Shown in pieces: positions 19,272 to 26,738 of a stretch of 62,754 bases of DNA. The stretch lies in contig CAZUCE010000023.1 of the NCBI GenBank assembly GCA_964619265.1, positions 1 to 62,754 of the forward strand, written 5' to 3'. The translations under genes were made by a program, and so were the position numbers. Under the pieces are notes generated by a model. The model ran no database searches. It was not told the origin of the DNA and saw only the letters and a list, made by a program, of their open reading frames with translations. The stretch comes from CAZUCE01 sp964619265. GTDB lineage: Bacteria > Planctomycetota > UBA1135 > GCA-002686595. Position 1 is the first letter of the stretch, and every line of letters starts with the position of its first letter.

Positions 19272-20393
19272 CTAGAAACGCAGCAGCGCGGTCTCCGCAG
19301 CCAACCCAGGCCCCAAGGCCAACAGGACGCCGAGTTCGCCAGGCCCCGCTTCGCGTAGGTGACGTTCCAGCACGAACAGCACCGTAGGCGAAGACATGTT
19401 GCCGTAGTTTCGCAGAACCTCCCGGCTGTGGGTCAATTCCGAAGGACCGAACCCCAGCGACTCGTCGATCGAGTCCAGCACCCTGCGGCCACCCGAATGG
19501 AACACCCATCGATCGACCTGGTTGCGGTCCAGGCCCCGGCGCTCGAGCAAGCGATCTACAGCCCGCCGAGACAAAGGGCCGGCGGCGTGACGCAGTTGCT
19601 TGTCGAGTACGATGCGCAACCGCCCCTCCCGTTGGACCAGCCCCACCGAATCGAGGAACGCCGGCTCCAGCAAGGTCTCGCAGGCAATCAGTTCGGGGCC
19701 TTTGTGGCCTCCGTCCTTTGCGGGATCGGCATGGGTCACGCCGGCCCCCTCGACAACCAACGCCGCAGCGCCGTCGGAGCAAATCGCATTGCCCACGACG
19801 GTCTCCAAATCGTCATCCACATACCAACAGGCGGAGCACACTTCGACGCAAACCACCAAAACGCGCCGGTCCGGATAAGCCCGGACGTGATCGCTGGCCC
19901 TTTGCAACGCGGGCAACGCCCCCGCGCAACCCATGCCAACCTGGTCGCAGCGCTGCACATCGTCCCGCAAGCCAAGCGCCCGTGCCAACTGCCCGGTCAG
20001 TCCGGGACACAAGTAGCCGGTGCAAGTGGCCACAACAAGGACATCGACGTCCCGGGCCGTCAGCCCAGCGCGCTCTAAGCTAGAGCGCGCGGCTTCCAGG
20101 GAGAGCCCAAGCGAGTGCACGGAAAACCGTGCGTGCAGTTCCGCCGGACGGACCTCTGGATCGAATTCCGCAGGCTCGAACGCCAGGTGACGGTGCTCTA
20201 CTCCGGCGCCGAGAAAAACCCGCTCGCGGCGGCGGTCCCGGTAGCTCTCGAAGTGACCGGCGATCAGGTCGTACACTTCGCGCTGGTCCCAGCGCCTCGG
20301 CGGAACAGCAGTCGCCAATCCGGCCAACCGCGGATTGGATCCGGTGAGCGATTGGGAAGCGGTGGGAGGAGGGTTCATGGGCGAGTCGCGCAC
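19272..20393 (-). CDS. type III polyketide synthase (chalcone/stilbene synthase family)
   Basis: 373 residues. Catalytic triad visible: Cys156 in QVGMGCAGALPAL, His299 in RWVFHSGG, Asn332 in NYGNMSSPTVLFVL. Length fits the family (about 350-400). The enzyme extends an acyl-CoA starter with malonyl-CoA and cyclises it, giving alkylpyrones or alkylresorcinols. Start chosen at GTG 20393 because GAGGA sits 8 bases upstream; an ATG 15 bases downstream lacks a ribosome-binding site. The MMPL gene upstream ends 3 bases before this start, so the two form a tightly coupled operon in the order exporter then synthase. Confidence 0.92.
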   Translation of the reverse strand: MRDSPMNPPPTASQSLTGSNPRLAGLATAVPPRRWDQREVYDLIAGHFESYRDRRRERVFLGAGVEHRHLAFEPAEFDPEVRPAELHARFSVHSLGLSLEAARSSLERAGLTARDVDVLVVATCTGYLCPGLTGQLARALGLRDDVQRCDQVGMGCAGALPALQRASDHVRAYPDRRVLVVCVEVCSACWYVDDDLETVVGNAICSDGAAALVVEGAGVTHADPAKDGGHKGPELIACETLLEPAFLDSVGLVQREGRLRIVLDKQLRHAAGPLSRRAVDRLLERRGLDRNQVDRWVFHSGGRRVLDSIDESLGFGPSELTHSREVLRNYGNMSSPTVLFVLERHLREAGPGELGVLLALGPGLAAETALLRF

Positions 20394-20396
20394 CGT

Positions 20397-22616
20397 TCAG
20401 ATCCTCGGGCTGGGCCTCGACTCTTCGCGCTTGCGCGCCAGGAGCAGCACGGCGGGAAGGAGTACCAGGTCGCAAACCAAAGCCCCAAGGCCCGTCCAAG
20501 CAATCAGCAGGCCGAAGTCATGGGTAGGCCTGAAGGAGGTGGCTACGAAAGCACCGAAGCCGAGTGACAGGGCCAGGCTGGTCGTCAAGACGGGCCGGCC
20601 GACCTGCGCCAAAGCCTCGACAACCGCACCGTGGGGAGCCCGCTCTCGCCGAGCGACCGAATAGGCATGCAGCAGGTGGATCGTATCGTCGATCACAAGC
20701 CCCAGGGCGATGCCGGCGACGGTGACGGTTGCTGAGTCGAGAGGAATCCCTGCGTACCCCATCGCGCCTAGGGTGATGGCGATTGGCAGAACGTTGGGCA
20801 GGAGCGAGACGAGTACGAGCGCTAGCGACCGAAACGCGCCCCACAACACGCCTGTGACGATCATCAAAGCCAACAGGAACGAGCGTAGCTGTGTGTCGAG
20901 CAACAGCACTTGCCCACGAACCAACAGGGGAGTGCTCCCGCTAATTCGAGCTTTCAGCTCCTCCGGTAAGTCCGCCTGTGCCAAATGAGACCTCAGCCGT
21001 TCGACCAACCCAAAGGCCGCCTGACTCGAAGTCGTGCGATAGGTCAACGTGGCTCGCAGCCCAAGCTGATCGCCAGACATCCATAGGTACTTTTGAGCCC
21101 CTTCCGCCGAACCCGACGAGTTCTGCAAGAGCCCGTTTCGCAGGTGCTGCGCGCGATCTTCTGGCGCCAGCTCGGCTCCTCCCCACTGGACGGGAAGCAG
21201 AGGCCCCCCTTGAGCCAACTCCTCGTCAGCCGCGAGAGAGAAGAAACGTTGCAGCGCTGCAACCGTCCGGCCAGAGAGCACAGCCTCTCGATCCCCTTCC
21301 ACCCAAAGGTCCAGGCTCGTCAGGCCGAAGAAGTCACTCTCGATAGCCCTATAGCTAGCCGGAAGGTCGTGGTCCTCTGGAAAGAAGTGCAGCACATTGG
21401 ACTCCACTTCGAGCTGTGTCACGCCCCACCCGGCCGCCACCATCAACGCGACGCCAAGCAGGGACACGGCCCAGCGATGTTGCTGGAGTAGGCCCACATA
21501 CTTCGCGGAGCGCTCGAACGACCATCCCGCTTGCCCTGAGACTCGGGGCAACACAGCGGGACTGCGCACGAGCAGAGCTGGCAGGAGGGTGAACGTGAGC
21601 CAGAAACTGGCCAGCACGCCGAGCGCCGTAAAGATCCCCATGTCGCGCACCGGGGGGATCCTCGAGAATCCGAGAGATCCGAACCCAACCGCCGTCGTCA
21701 GAGCAGTCAAGAGGCTGGGACGGAACGTATGGGACATCGCTTGGGCCCATAGCTTGGCCCTTGCCGCCTGCCCTTCTCGTGTGCGCTGGGCGCACGCGCT
21801 CAGCTGATCTTCGGTCGGATGGAGCTGCTGAAAACGGGTCAACAAATGCAACGCGTAGGCTGTCGCCACCACTACAAGCGTCGCCGGCACGACGGCCAGC
21901 AGGAGATTCAAGGAGCGCCCCGCGGCCCCCAAACCACCCAAAGCCACCAAGCTCGCAGCCGCTGCCGACAGGGCTATGGCAAGAACCATGCGCACTTCGC
22001 GCAGTGCGAACCACAACACGACGACCATCACCACCAGGACGACCGGAAAAAGGGTTGCCATGGAAACCTGTGACCCACGATCCAAATCGCGGGTGACCAC
22101 GTCGGTCCCGGCCAGCTCCCAGGGCCCCAGTTCATCGAACCCCTCTGACAAACCGCGCCTCACCTCGTCCACGAGCTGTTTCCGTTCGGCGTCCCCAAGG
22201 GCCGCCTGGAGCGCCACCAAAAGACCCAGGCGACCGACACCGCTGCGCTCCGCGCCCACGAGCACAGCCTGCTGACGGTTCTTCGACAGGCGCAGGTTGG
22301 AAGCACTGGGATCTTCCAAGGGATCATCGACCCGATCCACTCCCTCGAGGTTCGAAAGCCACTCCCCGGCTGCGCGAAGACGGCTCAGGTCGAGCTGCGA
22401 CCGCTCGAGCGGAGCGCTTGCCGCGAACAAGAACGTGTCCTCCCCGAAGCGGGCGCGAAAGTCCCCGTACAGGCTCAGCTCCGGGTCCTGCGACGGCAGC
22501 CACACAGACGGCGAATTGTCGACTCGCAGATAGACCGATCCTGCCCCCATCACGAGTACCGCGGCAAGCACCACCAACAGGGTGATTCCAGGACGCTTCA
22601 GGATGAGGTGAGCCAT
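20397..22616 (-). CDS. MMPL/RND-family exporter
   Basis: 739 residues from ATG 22616 (a TTG 24 bases upstream is open). Topology is RND-like: an N-terminal span (LLVVLAAVLVMGAGSVYLRV), a periplasmic loop with VDNSPSVWLPSQDPE, then a bundle of spans with the MMPL/sterol-sensing signature (TLVVVATAYALHLLTRFQQ; AVGFGSLGFSRIPPVRDMGIFTALG), and a second half repeating the pattern (TVAGIALGLVIDDTIHLLHAYSVARRERAPHGAVVEAL). MMPL proteins move lipids or hydrophobic metabolites with the proton gradient. Position just before the type III polyketide synthase suggests export of its lipid product (inference). Confidence 0.9.
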   Translation of the reverse strand: MAHLILKRPGITLLVVLAAVLVMGAGSVYLRVDNSPSVWLPSQDPELSLYGDFRARFGEDTFLFAASAPLERSQLDLSRLRAAGEWLSNLEGVDRVDDPLEDPSASNLRLSKNRQQAVLVGAERSGVGRLGLLVALQAALGDAERKQLVDEVRRGLSEGFDELGPWELAGTDVVTRDLDRGSQVSMATLFPVVLVVMVVVLWFALREVRMVLAIALSAAAASLVALGGLGAAGRSLNLLLAVVPATLVVVATAYALHLLTRFQQLHPTEDQLSACAQRTREGQAARAKLWAQAMSHTFRPSLLTALTTAVGFGSLGFSRIPPVRDMGIFTALGVLASFWLTFTLLPALLVRSPAVLPRVSGQAGWSFERSAKYVGLLQQHRWAVSLLGVALMVAAGWGVTQLEVESNVLHFFPEDHDLPASYRAIESDFFGLTSLDLWVEGDREAVLSGRTVAALQRFFSLAADEELAQGGPLLPVQWGGAELAPEDRAQHLRNGLLQNSSGSAEGAQKYLWMSGDQLGLRATLTYRTTSSQAAFGLVERLRSHLAQADLPEELKARISGSTPLLVRGQVLLLDTQLRSFLLALMIVTGVLWGAFRSLALVLVSLLPNVLPIAITLGAMGYAGIPLDSATVTVAGIALGLVIDDTIHLLHAYSVARRERAPHGAVVEALAQVGRPVLTTSLALSLGFGAFVATSFRPTHDFGLLIAWTGLGALVCDLVLLPAVLLLARKREESRPSPRI

Positions 22617-22855
22617 GCGGCTCAAATTACACAAGCTCAAGCGCGATGTCTTTCGGAGAGTCCCGCATGGATCCGTGACCGACTCCGCACCGTCGCCACC
22701 TACCGGCCCTTCCCCTTTCAGCGACCTCGCGAGCGGGTGCCTGGCCGGACGCGCCCCGAAGTGCCTATAGGTTCGCGGCTCTCCAGCTCCACGCTGGAGC
22801 GGTGCTTCCCAGTTCCTTCACCCAAGCAGGGCCGAGACAATCCGCAGCTTCCCCT

Positions 22856-23047
22856 CGGTGCCCGGCGCATCGTGCAAACCGGCAATTTGAGAGCCAACCT
22901 GGCTCTTGATACAGAAACAGGGAGCAGCTTTACCTGGTTCGTCGCCGGGCGCCTTGCCCTGACCTCTCCATGCCCCGGCGCGCCAAGGGCCAGAATCACG
23001 CGATCCGCTTGCTTCCCTCGAAACGTGTGCGCGACCCCCATGCATTT
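22856..23047 (-). pseudogene. remnant of a superfamily 1 helicase C-terminus
   Basis: One minus-strand frame reads RKCMGVAHTFRGKQADRVIL then ARRPATNQVKLLPVSVSRAR. In UvrD/RecD-like helicases of the AAA_12 type the matching blocks are VGTVHTFQGKEADVVIL and ARRWAASKPNLLNVAVSRA. Order and spacing agree but key residues are altered, and nothing upstream restores a helicase body, so I call it a decayed fragment. Confidence 0.55.
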
Positions 23048-23052
23048 TCGGC

Positions 23053-23080
23053 CGCCCAGTCGTGGGCGCCCAGTCGTGGG
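23053..23080 (+). repeat. two perfect tandem copies of a 14-bp unit
   Basis: CGCCCAGTCGTGGG occurs twice head to tail, followed by a partial CGCC. Non-coding, beside the helicase remnant. Confidence 0.75.
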
Positions 23081-23201
23081 CGCCTGCCGGCGTGAGGCCG
23101 GCTTCTCTTTGCATCCGCTGATGGGGCCATAGAACCCCATCGCCGCTACAAGCAGCTGGCCCGGGCGTGCTAGAAACCGGCAGCGCCCGGGGCATTCAAT
23201 C

Positions 23202-24515
23202 TTAGGGCGTCCGTAGGAGCAGACCGTTTGAGGCCGTGAAGCCCTCCGGGCCGGTCGCATCGAGGAACCAGCCTTGGACGAAGAGCTCGGTTCCAGAGGC
23301 CACGTTGGGTCCGATGCCGGCCGCAAACTCCAGGTCTTGCAGGGGGCTGGGCGGGGTGGGCATCGGGATGACGAAGGTCGGCACGGGAATCAGAAGGCCC
23401 CCCAAGATGGGGTCGCTGAGTTCCTCTGCGCCGATGATCAAAAATCCCGGCGCGCTCAAGGGGAAGTCTTCGAAAACAAGAGTGAACGAAGCGTTGGCGG
23501 CAAGCGACCCTTCTCCTAAAAGCACCGGAGAGGTCGCGCCTGCAAGCTGACCGCCAAGCGGAATGAACTCGCCAATGTAGAAGGCCAGATCAGTCCCGTC
23601 GATCGTGCCATCGGCGTTGATGTCCGCGGCCAGGTTGTAGCTTGCCTCAGCAAACCCCACGCCCTGCAGGCTGGCGACAATGGCCTCGTCGGCGCTATCG
23701 ACCGCTCCGTCCCCGTTCGCGTCGCCTACCGCGAGCGGAACGAGGCGCGTCGCATTGAACTCGACAACGGATTGCGTCTGACTTCCCAGCGGAACTTGCG
23801 ATTGCAGTAAGAACGAGGCTCGAAACTGATTGATGTTGATCAAATTCAGTTCGCCAAGAAGGTCCTGACCGATGTTGGTGGCCGACCCGGGAAACGATGC
23901 GAAATCGCCCGTCGGGGTCCCAAAGCTTGGGTTGTTCAATGCGCGGAACCCCGCCTGCAGGCCGTCGAAGAAGACCCCCTGGAAGAACAGCCCTACGGGG
24001 TCGGTAATTCGAATGGAGTTTCCGCTGGTCGCAACGGTGATCAGCTCCGTCGCCGGCGGGCCAGCCTGCCCGGTTTGGGGGTCGAAGAACTGAAGCGTGT
24101 TGCTCCAAGTCCCATCGAGCAAGGCGTTGGCTGCTTGAGGAGTCTCAAGCAGCAGCGGGAACTCGGGCGTGGTGGTCGGCACCCGCGTGCTCGAGAAGGT
24201 GAATTGTCCGCCGAAAGGGAAGATGACAAAACTGTCCGGGTCGCTGAACGAGCCGTTCATCGAGGCCCCGGGAATGACGACATTGCCGGCAGCGTCGATC
24301 GTGCCGACGAACCCACCGCCGTAGATGTCACGAATGTTGAAGGTCGTGGAGGATCCATTGAAGGGTGTGACTTGGAACCACTCCGTGCCGGAGAACGGCC
24401 CCACAAAGTCGTTGAAGTAGATCCCGCAAGGGTCGATCTGAGCGAAAGCGGACGGCGAGAGGGCGAGAACCGCTATGCCGATCTTGAATCGAGGCTGCAT
24501 TTGCACGGAGGCCAT
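23202..24515 (-). CDS. secreted protein with a dockerin-like calcium-binding pair
   Basis: 437 residues. Signal peptide KIGIAVLALSPSAFAQ cleaved near residue 25. An extracellular beta region follows. Residues about 265-320 contain two EF-hand-like loops, GDANGDGAVDSADEAIVASL and DINADGTIDGTDLAFYIGEF, the layout of a type I dockerin. The last 110 residues (LGEGSLAANASFTLVFEDFPLS ... GTELFVQGWFLDATGPEGF) form a C-terminal module shared in style with the proteins at 498 and 60620. Either ATG 24515 or ATG 24500 fits. Likely exported and surface-associated; no cohesin gene is seen nearby. Confidence 0.82.
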   Translation of the reverse strand: MASVQMQPRFKIGIAVLALSPSAFAQIDPCGIYFNDFVGPFSGTEWFQVTPFNGSSTTFNIRDIYGGGFVGTIDAAGNVVIPGASMNGSFSDPDSFVIFPFGGQFTFSSTRVPTTTPEFPLLLETPQAANALLDGTWSNTLQFFDPQTGQAGPPATELITVATSGNSIRITDPVGLFFQGVFFDGLQAGFRALNNPSFGTPTGDFASFPGSATNIGQDLLGELNLININQFRASFLLQSQVPLGSQTQSVVEFNATRLVPLAVGDANGDGAVDSADEAIVASLQGVGFAEASYNLAADINADGTIDGTDLAFYIGEFIPLGGQLAGATSPVLLGEGSLAANASFTLVFEDFPLSAPGFLIIGAEELSDPILGGLLIPVPTFVIPMPTPPSPLQDLEFAAGIGPNVASGTELFVQGWFLDATGPEGFTASNGLLLRTP

Positions 24516-25043
24516 GGGGGTGAAAAGACGCGTTCGTAAGTGGCGAGAGATTGTACGAGGCCGCGAGGATCGTGGGGCGACGTCCGATCGAGTCGGTGCG
24601 ACCCCACCCAGGCGGGCTACCTAGCCACCCTCTTGGTGCGCACCATGCTTCCAGGACACTCAAGCGGCCCCCAGCCGGCGGAGAGAAGGTCCAGGGCGGA
24701 CCTACGCGCAAGGTCGCCAAGATCACACGCCCGGCTCATCCCCACCTGATTGCCTAAGCTGCCTCTTCGGCGAGAATCCGAGAGGAGCGAGAGGCCGGCC
24801 CCTGTTCCCTCTAAGTCGGCGACGACCTCACTGCGCCGAATTACACTGCGCCCGATTCACTGAGCCTGAATCACCGGCTAAAGGACCCTTTTGGATCCAC
24901 TCGGGCCCCTTGGATCCGCCCAAGATTCCGCCGGGAAACGAAGAACCTCCCAGTGGGTTCCGGCTTGGCCCCGCGGGGTGCCCCTTTCGAGGACACAGCA
25001 TGGGATGGCCGGACTGGGAGGTCCTTTCACCAAAGGCCTGCGA
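24516..25043. other. intergenic stretch
   Basis: About 530 bases between two minus-strand genes; no gene, RNA or clear repeat recognised. Confidence 0.4.
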
Positions 25044-26576
25044 CTAGAAGCCCGCGATACCGACGAACTGCCTCGGCACGAACAAGCTGTTCTCGGTGTC
25101 GAAGGCGGTGAGCGGACTCAGCGCGCCACCATCCATAACCTGGAACACGGAGATTCGGCTGTTGTTCGAAGCGTCGGCACCACCAACGTTGACCACCTGA
25201 TACAGGAAGCCGCCTGCGATCTCGGTGTCGAGGACTCCGATTCCGTTCGTGTTGCCCGTTGCAGGAATGTTGGGGAAGTCTTCACCGGGGGTGGGGCTCT
25301 CCAGGCGGGTCAATTCGCCGGAAGTATCATCCACGAGATAGCCGGTCAGAGTCCCGTCCGGGGTGTTGGCGGTGTAAGCATACGTATCACCGTCGGCACC
25401 AATGAAGGACTCGACCCAACAACCGAACGTGAATCCGGTGATGAACGGATCGGTTTCGGTGCCATCGCTCAAGGAGGCCCCAGTCAACGCTCCTCCGGCT
25501 CCGATGGTGAACGAGGAGAGAGTGCTGAGCCCTTCAAGTCCGTTGTTGCCCTGAGAGACCAGAAGCACTTCGGTTCCGCCGAGGGTCGTGACGACATCCG
25601 TTCCGAACGGCTGATCGGTTGAAGAATCGAGGTTCGTTCCTACGCCGCTAGGCACCATGCCCGGGGTAAGTTCGAGGGTGACGATGTTGTTGGTACGCCG
25701 CTCGGTGATGTAGAGCGCGTCGCCCGCAGCGTTGAAATCAATGGAGCCGCCGTTGGCTCCCAGGGACATGTTCCCCGGACCGTTCGGACCGTCTCCGGCG
25801 AAGCCAGGAAAGTCGTTCAGGGTCAGCTCGGAACTAGGGAGGTCCCCCAGGTTGCCGAACTCGTCAATGGTAAATCCAATGATGCCGCTGGCACGGCGCA
25901 GGCGCCGCGGGTCAGGAAGCGTGTCGTCTGGGCCGCCGGCGGGGTCGGGGATGGTCGTAGGAACGAAATCCAGCGGCGTGATCGCATCCAAGTCGAAGAA
26001 GGTACCGGAGTTCAGCACGTACAACACATCGCCGTGCTGCGTCAGCGAAACGGGATTTTGCATGCCCGAGACGCCAGCTGTCGAGATGGTGCTCATGACG
26101 GTCAGCTCCATCGTCTCTCCGTCGATCGACATAGAAGTGACGGAGTCACTGCCCGCGTTGACGGCAAACAAGAAATTTCCGTCTTCGGACACGATCAGAG
26201 GGTCCTGGGAAGCCAACGGGTTGGCGCCACTGTTGCGAATGTTCTCACCGATCAAGTCTTCACCCGTGGGGAACGACCCGACTAGCTCAAGTGCGCCGTT
26301 GTCGAATCGTCTGTACGCGACGACTTCGTTTCCGGCCTCAGTTTCCGTCAAGGGGTCCTGGCCTTCGTTTCGAAGCTGGTCGGCATTGTTGTGCCGGTTG
26401 GTTAGGGCAAAGATGCCCCCAACCACTTCGGCTCCGTCGCCAGGGTCCCCTACGTTGTCATCGCCGCCGCTTGAGCAGCTAGCAGCGGTCAGGGCTAAAA
26501 GAGCCGTTCCGAGCGCGGGTAGGTTTCCCTGTAGATTCGGTCGACGAGATTGGGGGGTGTGCATGGTGCGATTCAT
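25044..26576 (-). CDS. beta-propeller lipoprotein (lactonase-like)
   Basis: 510 residues from ATG 26576 (ATG 26564 also possible). The leader ends in a lipobox-like ALTAASC followed by SSGGDD, so export and lipidation are expected. The mature part has repeated beta-propeller blades of the YncE/6-phosphogluconolactonase kind: DPLIVSEDGNFLFAVNAGSDSVTSM, NPVSLTQHGDVLYVLNSGT, GGSIDFNAAGDALYITERRTNNIVTL. No catalytic assignment is possible from the sequence. The frame continues upstream to 26735 but those residues look non-coding. The next gene upstream starts at 29540 and ends 162 bases away. Confidence 0.8.
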   Translation of the reverse strand: MNRTMHTPQSRRPNLQGNLPALGTALLALTAASCSSGGDDNVGDPGDGAEVVGGIFALTNRHNNADQLRNEGQDPLTETEAGNEVVAYRRFDNGALELVGSFPTGEDLIGENIRNSGANPLASQDPLIVSEDGNFLFAVNAGSDSVTSMSIDGETMELTVMSTISTAGVSGMQNPVSLTQHGDVLYVLNSGTFFDLDAITPLDFVPTTIPDPAGGPDDTLPDPRRLRRASGIIGFTIDEFGNLGDLPSSELTLNDFPGFAGDGPNGPGNMSLGANGGSIDFNAAGDALYITERRTNNIVTLELTPGMVPSGVGTNLDSSTDQPFGTDVVTTLGGTEVLLVSQGNNGLEGLSTLSSFTIGAGGALTGASLSDGTETDPFITGFTFGCWVESFIGADGDTYAYTANTPDGTLTGYLVDDTSGELTRLESPTPGEDFPNIPATGNTNGIGVLDTEIAGGFLYQVVNVGGADASNNSRISVFQVMDGGALSPLTAFDTENSLFVPRQFVGIAGF

Positions 26577-26738
26577 TGCTTGGTGGTGCACGAGAGGGTT
26601 TGGAGATCTGCTTGAGATGGGAGAAAGCCGAGTCACTTCGTTTTCCTCAGTGACTCGAGAGACTGCGGAGCTCACAGGAACGCCGCAAGGTCGATGGGAG
26701 AGAATGGGCACGCTATTCACGGCGCCGGTGTTCACAGG

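Larger units (their letters stand above)
22617..23201. other. intergenic stretch with a helicase remnant and a short tandem repeat
   Basis: Holds the decayed helicase piece (about 22856-23047) and the 14-bp tandem repeat at 23053-23080. GCCGGC/GCCGGC around a 5-nt loop with TTCTCTTT downstream near 23086-23110 could form a plus-strand terminator, although no plus-strand gene ends before it. Confidence 0.4.

Noticed and set aside
23086..23110. Plus-strand hairpin GCCGGC-loop-GCCGGC followed by TTCTCTTT
   Set aside because: Looks like a terminator, but no plus-strand gene precedes it; kept only as a remark in the gap entry.
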